DNA of 64,000 bases from Subdoligranulum variabile. GTDB lineage: Bacteria > Bacillota > Clostridia > Oscillospirales > Ruminococcaceae. Position numbers and translations under genes: made by a program. The stretch is taken from the NCBI RefSeq assembly GCF_025152575.1, contig NZ_CP102293.1, positions 3,162,001 through 3,226,000 of the forward strand. Direction: 5' to 3'. The notes under the pieces were generated by a model, which searched no databases, had not been told where the DNA came from, and worked only from the letters and a program-made list of their open reading frames with translations. Numbering within the stretch: position 1 is the first letter of the stretch; each line of letters begins with the position of its first letter. This document shows positions 9,182 to 17,244 of the stretch, in pieces.

Positions 9182-9486
9182 TCCCTTTCTGTGGATTGCA
9201 GAAAATCCCGCAGCAACTCATTCTCCATTTTCAAGCGTTCAATCTCAGCTTTGTAGTATTCAATGCTGGATTTATCTGGCTCGGCTTTCCTGGGCCTTCC
9301 CTTGGGTTTTGGAATAACCCCTGCGGCAAGTTTTCTCTGTCTTCGGTTATATCGGGTGGTGCATTCTCTCGTTGCTTTATAGCTAACCCCCAATTTCTCC
9401 CCGATTTCCCGCAGGGTCATTCCCTGCTCCCGCAGTTCCAGTATTTCTTTCTCATGGTCTTGAATATGGCTGTATTTTCTCGGCAT
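9178..9486 (-). CDS. IS150-type orfA (transposase helix-turn-helix protein)
   Basis: About 102 residues. The N-terminal half has the InsE-type helix-turn-helix (MTLREIGEKLGVSYKATREC), the middle is basic (KPKGRPRK), and the C terminus is the leucine-zipper helix IERLKMENELLRDFL used for pairing with OrfAB. Start at ATG 9486, eight bases after an AGGAGG that lies inside the 3' arm of a perfect 17-bp hairpin at 9491-9531. Normally a frameshift would fuse it to orfB to make the transposase; since orfB is destroyed, orfA alone could act only as a DNA-binding regulator, if expressed. Confidence 0.85.
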   Translation of the reverse strand: MPRKYSHIQDHEKEILELREQGMTLREIGEKLGVSYKATRECTTRYNRRQRKLAAGVIPKPKGRPRKAEPDKSSIEYYKAEIERLKMENELLRDFLQSTERE

Positions 9487-9490
9487 AGCA

Positions 9491-9531
9491 AAGGCCTCCT
9501 GTGGTAGTTCCATTCTACCACAGGAGGCCTT
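9491..9531 (-). promoter_or_regulatory. Perfect hairpin sequestering the orfA ribosome-binding site
   Basis: Arms AAGGCCTCCTGTGGTAG and CTACCACAGGAGGCCTT pair perfectly over 17 bp with a 7-base loop. The AGGAGG used by orfA is within the 3' arm. Insertion sequences often hide their initiation site like this so that transcription entering from neighbouring genes does not yield transposase; applying that here is inference. Confidence 0.7.
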
Positions 9532-9568
9532 CTTTTCATTGTCCGTTTTTACTGGGGTGGTGCAATTC

Positions 9569-9584
9569 GGAAAGCTGCTTTTTT
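9569..9584 (-). repeat. Right arm of the split rluA/RNase M5 terminator
   Basis: GGAAAGCTGCTTTTTT, exact reverse complement of 8531-8546, touching the stop codon of the RNase M5-like gene. Together the halves would be a compact bidirectional terminator between two convergent genes. Confidence 0.8.
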
Positions 9585-10185
9585 AGTAATCCTCTTCCAG
9601 CTGTGAGATTTGTGCAGCCAGGCCATCCCGCGTATACAGTGTGGAAAGAACCTGCAAAAGTTCTTTTTTACTCAGCCGTGGCGGCAACCCCAATTGTTGA
9701 AGCAATTTGCGCCTGCGCGTTGCACTGTTCGCTGTGCCAGAAATTCCCCACTCGTACAAATCTGTGTAGGTGATGGGAGCTGGGGCAGATTGATCGTCAG
9801 CCTTATACGGCCGACTGTCCAGTGCAGTCTGCAGCCCTTGCAGGATCAGGCCATCCGGGATACCTTCCACTCCCAGGAGCCCCTCTTTCCCAGGCGATTC
9901 CTTGCGAGCTTCCTTTCCGGCAATAGCGGGAACGTAGGCCTGCAACACATGTTCAGCGCCCACAAGCCCGGTTACAAAATGACGGATCTTAAAACCTGCC
10001 GCGTCGGAATCCGTCAGAATAATAAGTCCTTGGGCACGACCCAAGCGCTTGATCATCGTCTGCAAGGCACGGTCTTTCATGATACGGAAGCCGTCGGAGG
10101 TGAGAATGGTTCCCTCCACAAGATTATGCAGGCGGGCAGCATCATACCTTCCTTCTACCAGGAGAACTTCATGAATTTTCAGCAT
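9583..10185 (-). CDS. Toprim/DUF4093 protein, ribonuclease M5-like
   Basis: A 200-residue protein with an N-terminal Toprim domain: the glutamate motif LLVEGRYDAARL and the aspartate motif ILTDSDAAGFKIR, the magnesium-binding residues of the fold. The C-terminal third matches the DUF4093 region of RnmV proteins. RNase M5 matures 5S rRNA precursor in Firmicutes, acting on ribosomal protein bound substrate; the family contains diverged members, so I call it M5-like. Start at ATG 10185, five bases after GGGAGG, overlapping the holA stop by seven bases. It is the last gene of the comEC-holA operon. Confidence 0.8.
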   Translation of the reverse strand: MLKIHEVLLVEGRYDAARLHNLVEGTILTSDGFRIMKDRALQTMIKRLGRAQGLIILTDSDAAGFKIRHFVTGLVGAEHVLQAYVPAIAGKEARKESPGKEGLLGVEGIPDGLILQGLQTALDSRPYKADDQSAPAPITYTDLYEWGISGTANSATRRRKLLQQLGLPPRLSKKELLQVLSTLYTRDGLAAQISQLEEDY

Positions 10186-11213
10186 GCACGCCTCCCGGCC
10201 AAGGATAGCTCGCACAGCGCTTTTTGTAACAGCAGATCAGCATCCAGCTTGCTGCTTTTCAGATCCAGGTCCAGTTTTTGCAGGATGCACAAGCATTGTT
10301 CCAACTGATGTCGCTTGAAACGGGAGGCCGTCTTTTCCGTCTTGCCGAGGCGATAACTCCATTTACCTCCATAACCAAAATCCTTGGCTACATCGGCCAG
10401 GCTGCGGCGGCCTCGCTTTCCGAGAAGCACCCGATACAGATCCAGATAATTGCCGATCAGTGCACCGGCAATCATAATGGGATCGTTCTGCAACTCCAAT
10501 AAGGTTTTCAGACGTTTCTGCGCCTGATCAGTTCGACCGGACACCACCAACTCCACCATCTCAAAAGTATCGGCATCAAGCGTTACCGTTCCAAGCTGCT
10601 GAACCATTTCCTGGGTGATGATTCCGTAGTTCGCCAAAGCGGCCAGTTTGGCAATCTCGTTTTGGAGAAGAAACTGGTCCTCCCCGCAGCGATCCAACAA
10701 AGCAGACTCACTTCCTGGTGCGAACGAAGCGCCGGCATCTTCTGCCCAACTGCGTGCCATGGACTGCAATTCTGAACGCCCCGGTTTGTTGATCTGTACA
10801 CAGTATCCTATGCCTTCACAAGCGGCAATCAGTTTTTGTTCACGCTTTCCGGGGCGCAGCTTGCCGAATTTTTCTTCTATGACACTGGTCATCACAAAGA
10901 TTGCGTTTTCGGTATCGGCCAGGGTTTCACAAAGTTCCTGAAGATCTTTGTCCGAATACGTAGAAGGACGGATCAGCGGCATCAGAACCAGACGTTTACC
11001 GCCAAAAAATGAGATTGTTCCTGCCGCCAGAACAATCTCTTCCACCGTAGGCGTGGGACCATCCAGAATCGTTGTTTCGGGGTCGTCCTGATTCAGGACC
11101 TTTAGAGCTTTGGCGGCTGCAGAGCGCACCAATGCTTCGTCAGAGGCATAAAAATAATAGAGGGCGCAGCCGGACTGCAACCTTTTTTTCAGTTCTTTCT
11201 CACTGTAGAGCAA
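10179..11213 (-). CDS. holA: DNA polymerase III subunit delta
   Basis: About 344 residues, the usual HolA length, with the poorly conserved AAA+-like N-terminal domain (ALYYFYASDEALVRSAAAKAL), the LVLMP strand, the lid domain and the C-terminal collar domain (LLQKALCELSL). Delta opens the beta sliding clamp within the clamp loader complex at the replication fork. The likely start is TTG 11213, nine bases after AGGAGG; an upstream in-frame TTG at 11231 overlaps the ribosome site itself. It overlaps comEC by 14 bases and the RNase M5-like gene by seven, a tightly coupled operon. The order comEC-holA is widespread in Firmicutes. Confidence 0.9.
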   Translation of the reverse strand: MLYSEKELKKRLQSGCALYYFYASDEALVRSAAAKALKVLNQDDPETTILDGPTPTVEEIVLAAGTISFFGGKRLVLMPLIRPSTYSDKDLQELCETLADTENAIFVMTSVIEEKFGKLRPGKREQKLIAACEGIGYCVQINKPGRSELQSMARSWAEDAGASFAPGSESALLDRCGEDQFLLQNEIAKLAALANYGIITQEMVQQLGTVTLDADTFEMVELVVSGRTDQAQKRLKTLLELQNDPIMIAGALIGNYLDLYRVLLGKRGRRSLADVAKDFGYGGKWSYRLGKTEKTASRFKRHQLEQCLCILQKLDLDLKSSKLDADLLLQKALCELSLAGRRAC

Positions 11214-13281
11214 GCGGCTCCACCTCCTCAAAAATCAGGGAATGTCCGGGACGTACAGTCACAAAAGAACGGTCTGCGGCATACAGGACTTCCTCATCCG
11301 TAACCTCATCCGACCATTTAGGGGAACGCGATGCGGTGAGGATTGTGTTTGATTCCACGGAATCGGACAACGTGCCGGTGGCACAGAAAACATCTACTAC
11401 AACAGACTGTTCCAGTCGGATATTGCCAGTCATAGCTGCAATACGATATTGGCCTGCATTCAAAATTGCAAGGTTTCCACTGCCATCATGATACAGGTCC
11501 AAGGTCAAATCGTCAAGTACTGGCACGGATTCCTCCGCAGCCAAGCCCTCAGCGGAAATTACCGGAATATCAGAAAAATCCAGCTCCGATGGTTCCTGCC
11601 GCAGATCCACAAGTGCGGTGATGTTCGGTTGTGCATGCTCCGCCAAAAATTGTTCTACCGCGTTTAGGTTGCTTTGGCCGCCGCGAAAAAGCACCACACC
11701 TTCCCCGTTCTGAATGCATACCACACAGGAATTGTTGGACGCACCTACCAACGCAATTTGAACAACATCTTTTTGGGCCAGTATCCCAAGAATTACAGCG
11801 AAAACAGCACAGGCAGCTGCCGCTGCTGAATACCAAGTCAATCGGTGCATGTACCAGAAAGCAAGGGCCAACAGTCCGAGAACAGCAAAGACAAACAATG
11901 TGTATCGTGCCGGAAGATCAATATATGCAGCAGGAAGGCTGGCGCACCATGCAACGACAGCAATCATGGCATGAAGCCAGAGCGAGAGGAGAAGACTCAC
12001 CATGTGCATAACCGGAGCGAGGAGAGGCAAAGCAGCCAGAATGAGCAGGAAAACGCCAAGCAGCAATGCAGGCTGCAGCATCCAAACCACAAGCAGGTTA
12101 GTCAGCAGACCTACACCGCTGGCGGTAAGACCGTGAACAACTAGAATAGGAAGTGTGGCCAGGGAGGCCAGCAGCGCCGTCTGCACCGATTCCAGAACCC
12201 ACAGACCCAGATCATAGATTCTGGCAGTGAATTTTCCAGTAAGAACTGGTAACACTTCAATTTCCCGGTTGAACAAGGCTCCAGCCGCTTGAACTCCCAG
12301 CACGGCACAGAAGGAAAGTTGAAATCCCATATCACAGGGGGCATAGGCGTTTTGCAGACCAAGTATTACTGCGGCGACCCCCGTGGAGGTCAAAAGATCT
12401 ACCGGCTGCCAGAAAAAATCACCAACCAGTGACAACAGGAACACAAATCCTGCCCGTAAGACCGAGACGGGGAGCCCTGTAAGAAACATATAAAAAACAA
12501 CCAGTCCGGCGCGAAACAGAATCAAAGGGCGCAAAAAACGGCGTTTTCGTCCCATCGAAAAGATTCCGCAAAGGAGAGCAACATGCAGACCGGAGACTGC
12601 CAAAAGATGCGAAACGCCCGCTGCGCGGAAACTGTCCTGAAGGGAATCCCTAAGGGTCTGTTTTTGACCGAGAAGCATAGCGGATTCCAGTTCGCCTTCT
12701 TCCTCGGGCATCCACTGCTGCAAGCGATTGGCCAAAACCTGCCGCAGGCGAAAAAACAGGAAGCGCGACGCTGTGCTTTCCTGCAGGGGAAAGTAATTCC
12801 CCTGGTATTCTGCCTGCAGATAGATACCATCGCTCAAGTAGGACGATTCATAGGGGCCTTTTTCCAGTGCAGAGAAAATGAAATCGGCGGTAAAACGTTC
12901 TCCCGGCTTTGCGCCTGGAAATGCCTCACAGGAAACGAGAAAATTGGTGGGTTCCCCGCCACATTCTGTTATCCGCAAGGTACCGCGCAGATATCCATCA
13001 CGATACGAAGATTCTGCATCTGTTTCCACTACAACAGTACAAGTCGTTTGCTGGCCAGCCCACTGCTGTACAGGCCATACGGCTACCAGACCGAAGATCG
13101 AAAACCACGCAAGTCCGCAAACTGCGCCTAAAAGCGGGAAGCGAAGATCCTGCCGGTGATAAACGAATAACAGCAAAGCAAAAAGTGCCGCCGCGGGCAA
13201 AAGAACCAGCGGCGGCACAACAGCCGCAAACCATTCGGCCAATGCGAAGGCCAAGCCAAAACAAGCAAGTTTGCGTTTCAT
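11200..13281 (-). CDS. comEC: ComEC/Rec2-type DNA uptake channel protein
   Basis: About 693 residues. An N-terminal membrane region is followed by a DUF4131-type outside domain, then the polytopic Competence domain (AAGVSHLLAVSGLHVALL is a recognisable family motif), then a soluble domain of about 180 residues. ComEC forms the channel for single-stranded DNA during transformation. The C-terminal domain sits where many ComEC proteins have a metallo-beta-lactamase domain, but I see no HxHxDH motif, so it looks degenerate. Start at ATG 13281, five bases after the stop of the phosphoribosyltransferase gene, with only a weak ribosome site, suggesting coupling. A comEA-like gene lies at 27.6 kb. 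Confidence 0.88.
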   Translation of the reverse strand: MKRKLACFGLAFALAEWFAAVVPPLVLLPAAALFALLLFVYHRQDLRFPLLGAVCGLAWFSIFGLVAVWPVQQWAGQQTTCTVVVETDAESSYRDGYLRGTLRITECGGEPTNFLVSCEAFPGAKPGERFTADFIFSALEKGPYESSYLSDGIYLQAEYQGNYFPLQESTASRFLFFRLRQVLANRLQQWMPEEEGELESAMLLGQKQTLRDSLQDSFRAAGVSHLLAVSGLHVALLCGIFSMGRKRRFLRPLILFRAGLVVFYMFLTGLPVSVLRAGFVFLLSLVGDFFWQPVDLLTSTGVAAVILGLQNAYAPCDMGFQLSFCAVLGVQAAGALFNREIEVLPVLTGKFTARIYDLGLWVLESVQTALLASLATLPILVVHGLTASGVGLLTNLLVVWMLQPALLLGVFLLILAALPLLAPVMHMVSLLLSLWLHAMIAVVAWCASLPAAYIDLPARYTLFVFAVLGLLALAFWYMHRLTWYSAAAAACAVFAVILGILAQKDVVQIALVGASNNSCVVCIQNGEGVVLFRGGQSNLNAVEQFLAEHAQPNITALVDLRQEPSELDFSDIPVISAEGLAAEESVPVLDDLTLDLYHDGSGNLAILNAGQYRIAAMTGNIRLEQSVVVDVFCATGTLSDSVESNTILTASRSPKWSDEVTDEEVLYAADRSFVTVRPGHSLIFEEVEPLALQ

Positions 13282-13286
13282 CCGAT

Positions 13287-13826
13287 TTAGTGGATAAACA
13301 GCGGTAGCGGCTCCAGGAAAAAGATGTCGGTACGTTTTGCCGCATCTCCTTCCGCCAGCGCTGCACAGCAACCGACAACCGTGCCGGTGCTCTTGGCGGC
13401 CAGCGTCTCCAGCGCATGGAGAGACCCGCCGGTGGAAATCACATCGTCCACGATCAGAATCCGTTTGCCGTTCATATACTCGATGTCTTTCTCGTCGATC
13501 ACAAGGACCTGCTTGCCGGCAGTGGTGATTGACTCATCTTCAATAACCACAGGATTGCGCATATAAAGCTTGGGGCCTTTGCGTGCAGGAATCCAGTATT
13601 TACCGCTCTGGCGCGCCATTTCATATGCAAGGGGAATGCCTTTGGCTTCCGCCGTTAGGATCACATCAAATTCCGGAGCCTTTTTCAGAAGAGCAGCGGC
13701 GCATGCCTCCGTCAGTTCCACATCGCTGAACATAATGAAGGCAGCAATGTCCATGTGGTCGTTTACCTTGCAGATGGGCAGTTCACGTGTAAGCCCGGCA
13801 ATGTGCAGTGTATAGGTGTCTGCCAT
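13287..13826 (-). CDS. Purine/adenine-type phosphoribosyltransferase
   Basis: A 179-residue type I phosphoribosyltransferase. The PRPP-binding motif ILIVDDVISTGGSLHALE is complete, and the upstream VILTAEAKGIPLAYEMA resembles adenine phosphoribosyltransferase. Enzymes of this class make AMP, or another nucleotide, from a base and PRPP in salvage; a regulatory role like that of PurR cannot be excluded. The open frame extends further upstream, but ATG 13826 is preceded by GAGG nine bases away and begins the conserved part. It follows the HIT gene by 46 bases and precedes comEC by five. Confidence 0.82.
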   Translation of the reverse strand: MADTYTLHIAGLTRELPICKVNDHMDIAAFIMFSDVELTEACAAALLKKAPEFDVILTAEAKGIPLAYEMARQSGKYWIPARKGPKLYMRNPVVIEDESITTAGKQVLVIDEKDIEYMNGKRILIVDDVISTGGSLHALETLAAKSTGTVVGCCAALAEGDAAKRTDIFFLEPLPLFIH

Positions 13827-13872
13827 GATGGAAAACCTCTTTCTACAATCAAAAAATGGGAAGTGATCGGGA

Positions 13873-14217
13873 TCAGCCCGGGGGCCAGGCCAGACTGCGG
13901 CCTGCCAGCACATGGAAATGCAGGTGCTTGACGCTTTGCCCTCCGTCTTCACCGACATTGGTGATAACGCGATAACCCTTTTCATCCACACCAAGTTTGC
14001 GGCACTGTTCCGCAATGACCGCATAGATATGCCCCAACAGGGCAGCGTTTTCCTCTGTCAAAGCGGCAGCCGAAGAAATGTGTTGCTTGGGAATGACAAG
14101 AAAGTGAACCGGGGCCTGCGGATCAATGTCGTAAAAAGCCAGCAGTGTTTCATCTTCATACAGTTTGTTGGAAGGGATCTCCCCTGCTGCAATTTTACAA
14201 AACAGACAATCTTCCAT
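13873..14217 (-). CDS. HIT-family nucleotide-binding protein (Hint-like)
   Basis: A 114-residue HIT protein. It begins with the zinc pair CLFCKIAAGEIP and ends with the histidine triad HLHFHVLAGR; the middle has the typical FYDIDPQAPVHFLVIPKQH. Members hydrolyse purine nucleoside phosphoramidates or act as adenylyl hydrolases in the cytoplasm. Start at ATG 14217, six bases after GGAGG. It lies 42 bases downstream of alaS and is probably part of its transcript. Confidence 0.93.
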   Translation of the reverse strand: MEDCLFCKIAAGEIPSNKLYEDETLLAFYDIDPQAPVHFLVIPKQHISSAAALTEENAALLGHIYAVIAEQCRKLGVDEKGYRVITNVGEDGGQSVKHLHFHVLAGRSLAWPPG

Positions 14218-14259
14218 TTTTTCCCTCCTTTGCTGGATTTCAAATGTGTCGTACAAATC

Positions 14260-16920
14260 TTATGCGTTGAGTTCACCTTTGACGATTTCCGGCACGGCAT
14301 TCAAAGCTTCATCGATCTTGCTGATATCGCGGATACCGGCCATGGCGAAGTCCGGTTTGCCGCCACCGTTGCCACCTGCGATGGCAGCAATCTTCTTCAC
14401 CAGCACACCAGCCTTCAGGCCACGGGCCTTGGCGTTGGCCGAAACGCCAACGGCCATCATTGTCTTGCTGCCGTCGTTGCCTACCAGAACCGTAACGGCG
14501 TTGGGGGCTTTGTCGCGAACCTTGTCCACCATCTCCCGCAGCGTATCGGCGCCGGTACCGGTCAGATAAGCAGAAATGATCCGCACGCCATCTACATCAG
14601 CGGCATTCTCAAACAGACCATCAACTTTGGCAGCTGCCATCTCGGCCTTAAGGCCATCCAACTGTTTGTTGGTCTCTTTCAGCTCTGCGGCCATCGCTTC
14701 TGCGCGGTCAGCAACATCTTTCAGGTTATTGGCCTTCAAGGCAGCTGCAGTTTTGGCCAGTACGTCAGTACGTTCATCCAGCAGGCGCAGCACACCAAAA
14801 CCGGTCGTGGCTTCGATACGGCGGATTCCAGCAGCCACACTGGATTCACTCAGGATTTTGAAGCAGCCGATTTGAGAAGTGTTCTGCACATGGGTACCGC
14901 CGCAGAACTCGGTGCTCCAGCCTCCGGCGTCCACAACGCGGACAACGCTGCCATACTTCTCACCAAACAGCGCCATAGCGCCCATCTTTTTGGCTTCCTC
15001 AATGGGCAGGTTCTGAATAACCACCGGCAAGGAAGCAAAAATCTTTTCATTGACTCTGCGTTCAACTTCGGTCAACTCCTCCGGCGTCACAGCGCTGAAG
15101 TGGGTGAAGTCAAAATGAGTGATTTTGTCATCCTGATAGCTGCCGGCCTGATGGACGTGCTCACCCAGGACCTCTCGAAGTGCTTTCTGCAGCAGATGGG
15201 TTGCCGTGTGGTTACGGCAAATCGCCATCCGGCGGGCCTCGTCCACAAAAGCGGTGACCTCGTCCCCGACTTTGATCGTGCCGTCCAGGAGCTCACAGGT
15301 ATGAACAAAATATCCTTTGGGAGTCTTCTTGACCTGGGTGACTTTCAGTTTTGCATCACCGGAGGCAATGTAGCCGTAGTCAGCAACCTGACCGCCCATT
15401 TCTGCATAGAACGGGGTACGGTCCAGGACAACCAGAACACCCTCCTTGGATTCGCCGGCTTCATCGGTGGCAATGGCATCAGCCAGCTCTTCACCGTCAG
15501 ACAAAGCCTGAACCTTGGCTGTTTCGTGCAGCGTCTCATAGCCATCAAACTGAGTGGGCTCTGCGGCCAGTTCCCCGAACAAGTCGGCACTCCAACCGGA
15601 GATGTCTTTGGCCAGCCGCTCAGCACGGGCGCGTTCACGCTGCTTGGTCATCTCCGCATGGAATGCTTCTTCGTCCACGGTGAAACCGGCTTCTGCGGCG
15701 ATCTCTTTGGTTAAATCCAGCGGGAAGCCAAAGGTGTCGTTGAGCTTGAACACTTCAGAACCGGACAGGACAGTCTCCCCCGCGGCCTTGCGCTCATCAA
15801 TCATGTTATTCAGAATGTTCAGGCCGGCGTCGATGGTGCGTCCAAAACGCTCTTCTTCTGTACCGACTACCTTTTTGATGTAGGATTCGTGCTCGCGCAA
15901 CTCGGGATAGCCGGCCTCGCTGGATTCAATGACAGTATCCACCAGTTCAGTCAGGAACGGACGGTCAATGCCCAGCATGCGGCCGTGGCGGGCAGCCCGG
16001 CGCAAAAGACGACGCAGCACATAGCCACGGCCTTCATTAGAGGGCAAGATGCCGTCGGATACCATGAAAACGGTGGAACGGATGTGGTCGGTGATAACGC
16101 GGATAGAGATATCATCCTTTTCGCTGTCACCGTAATGCTTGCCGGAGATGCGTTCCACATGATGAAGTACGGAGGCAACGGTATCCACCTCAAACAGGTT
16201 GCCTACATCCTGCATTACGCAGGCCAGACGCTCCAGACCCATGCCGGTGTCGATGTTGGGGCGCGGCAGGCGCTCATAATGGCCCTTGCCGTCGGAATCG
16301 AACTGGCTGAAGACCAGGTTCCAGATTTCCATATAGCGGTCACAATCGCAGCCAACTTTGCAGGTGGGTTTGCCACAGCCATGCTCGGGACCGCGATCAT
16401 AATAAATTTCTGAGCAGGGACCGCACGGACCGGAGCCGTGTTCCCAGAAATTGTCTTCTTTCCCGAAGCGGACCATGTGATCTTCGGGAATGCCGACTTT
16501 CTTGGTCCAGATGTCATAGGCTTCGTCGTCGTCCAAGTAGACTGAAATATACAGTTTGTCAGCAGGAATTTCCAGCTCCTTAGTCAGAAATTCCCAGGCC
16601 CAGGGAATAACTTCTTCCTTAAAATAATCCTGGAAACTGAAGTTGCCCAGCATCTCAAAAAAGGTGCCATGGCGAGCCGTGATACCAACGCGCTCAATAT
16701 CCGGCGTGCGGATGCACTTCTGGCAGGTCGTGACGCGGTGGCGAGGCGGTTCCTCCTGCCCTAAAAACCATTTCTTCATAGGAGCCATGCCGCTGTTGAT
16801 CAGCAGCAGGCTCGGATCGTCTTTCGGGACCAGTGGGAAGCTGCCCAACCGCAGATGGCCTTTGGTCTCAAAGAAATGCAAATACTTCTCACGAAGTTCA
16901 TTCAATCCGGTCCATTGCAT
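14260..16920 (-). CDS. alaS: Alanyl-tRNA synthetase
   Basis: An 886-residue AlaS of normal length. The class II catalytic core is N-terminal (LLINSGMAPMKKWFLGQEEPP, and the C-rich insert HGCGKPTCKVGCDCDRY), followed by the tRNA-binding domain, the editing domain with its zinc ligands (NHTATHLL and CGGTHVQN) and the C-terminal oligomerisation domain. It charges tRNA-Ala and clears Ser-tRNA-Ala. Start at ATG 16920, ten bases after GGGAG; ATG 16941 lacks such a site. Its expression is controlled by a T-box leader (16964-17200) and a consensus promoter at 17216-17244. Confidence 0.97.
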   Translation of the reverse strand: MQWTGLNELREKYLHFFETKGHLRLGSFPLVPKDDPSLLLINSGMAPMKKWFLGQEEPPRHRVTTCQKCIRTPDIERVGITARHGTFFEMLGNFSFQDYFKEEVIPWAWEFLTKELEIPADKLYISVYLDDDEAYDIWTKKVGIPEDHMVRFGKEDNFWEHGSGPCGPCSEIYYDRGPEHGCGKPTCKVGCDCDRYMEIWNLVFSQFDSDGKGHYERLPRPNIDTGMGLERLACVMQDVGNLFEVDTVASVLHHVERISGKHYGDSEKDDISIRVITDHIRSTVFMVSDGILPSNEGRGYVLRRLLRRAARHGRMLGIDRPFLTELVDTVIESSEAGYPELREHESYIKKVVGTEEERFGRTIDAGLNILNNMIDERKAAGETVLSGSEVFKLNDTFGFPLDLTKEIAAEAGFTVDEEAFHAEMTKQRERARAERLAKDISGWSADLFGELAAEPTQFDGYETLHETAKVQALSDGEELADAIATDEAGESKEGVLVVLDRTPFYAEMGGQVADYGYIASGDAKLKVTQVKKTPKGYFVHTCELLDGTIKVGDEVTAFVDEARRMAICRNHTATHLLQKALREVLGEHVHQAGSYQDDKITHFDFTHFSAVTPEELTEVERRVNEKIFASLPVVIQNLPIEEAKKMGAMALFGEKYGSVVRVVDAGGWSTEFCGGTHVQNTSQIGCFKILSESSVAAGIRRIEATTGFGVLRLLDERTDVLAKTAAALKANNLKDVADRAEAMAAELKETNKQLDGLKAEMAAAKVDGLFENAADVDGVRIISAYLTGTGADTLREMVDKVRDKAPNAVTVLVGNDGSKTMMAVGVSANAKARGLKAGVLVKKIAAIAGGNGGGKPDFAMAGIRDISKIDEALNAVPEIVKGELNA

Positions 16921-16963
16921 ACAAAACGTTCTCCCATCCATAGGTTCATTTAAAAAGGTCCAT

Positions 16964-17200
16964 GAAAAAAATATAGCCCTCGCCCCTTTACAGGGACGAA
17001 GGCTGATCGCTTCCGTGGTACCACCCGGTTTGCGGTCTCTACAGACCGCCGCTTTCCCTGCGTTAACGCCGCAAATACGTTTGGCTCACCGCCAAAAGCT
17101 CCGGGGTGGCTTCACCGGGATGCAGTCAGGTATTTTGCACCGAATCAATACCCTCTCTGAAGACTGTATGGGCCGGCATTAGCCCCTTCAACGCCATTTT
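16964..17200 (-). promoter_or_regulatory. Alanine T-box riboswitch leader of alaS
   Basis: Minus-strand leader with the T-box antiterminator sequence GGGTGGTACCACGG at 17013-17026, a Stem I with an AGAGAG motif near 17158 and a GGTGCAA loop. It ends in the terminator hairpin GCCTTCGTCCC...GGGGCGAGGGC followed by TATATTTTTTT (16964-17003). The specifier is probably GCC at 17108-17110, an alanine codon followed by A as expected. Uncharged tRNA-Ala binding would favour the antiterminator and allow alaS transcription. The class is well established; the exact specifier register is my reading. Confidence 0.93.
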
Positions 17201-17215
17201 CCTTTTTACAAGGTA

Positions 17216-17244
17216 ATTATAGGCTCCTTTGCCGGTATTGTCAA
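17216..17244 (-). promoter_or_regulatory. Consensus promoter of the alaS T-box transcript
   Basis: Minus-strand TTGACA, 17-base spacer, TATAAT: both boxes are perfect. It overlaps the stop codon of the upstream penicillin-binding protein gene. Confidence 0.93.

Larger units (their letters stand above)
8550..9564 (-). mobile_element. Decayed IS3-family (IS150-like) insertion sequence, copy 1
   Basis: About 1.0 kb, transcribed leftward. Imperfect terminal inverted repeats are visible: TGCACCACCCCAG at the orfA end (ending 9564) and TGAACCGCTCCAG at the orfB end (from 8553), both followed by CGGACA, the TG...CA form usual for this family. A possible 3-bp target duplication ATT flanks 8550-9564. 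orfA is intact, but orfB has lost about 60 codons including the first catalytic aspartate, has a stop codon near its end, and a second deletion removes its last codons. It cannot supply a transposase. A related, differently damaged copy lies at about 55140-56243. Confidence 0.88.

Noticed and set aside
13912..15714. 600-codon plus-strand frame opposite alaS
   Set aside because: Antisense shadow of alaS, which has clear motifs; low-complexity, no start signal.
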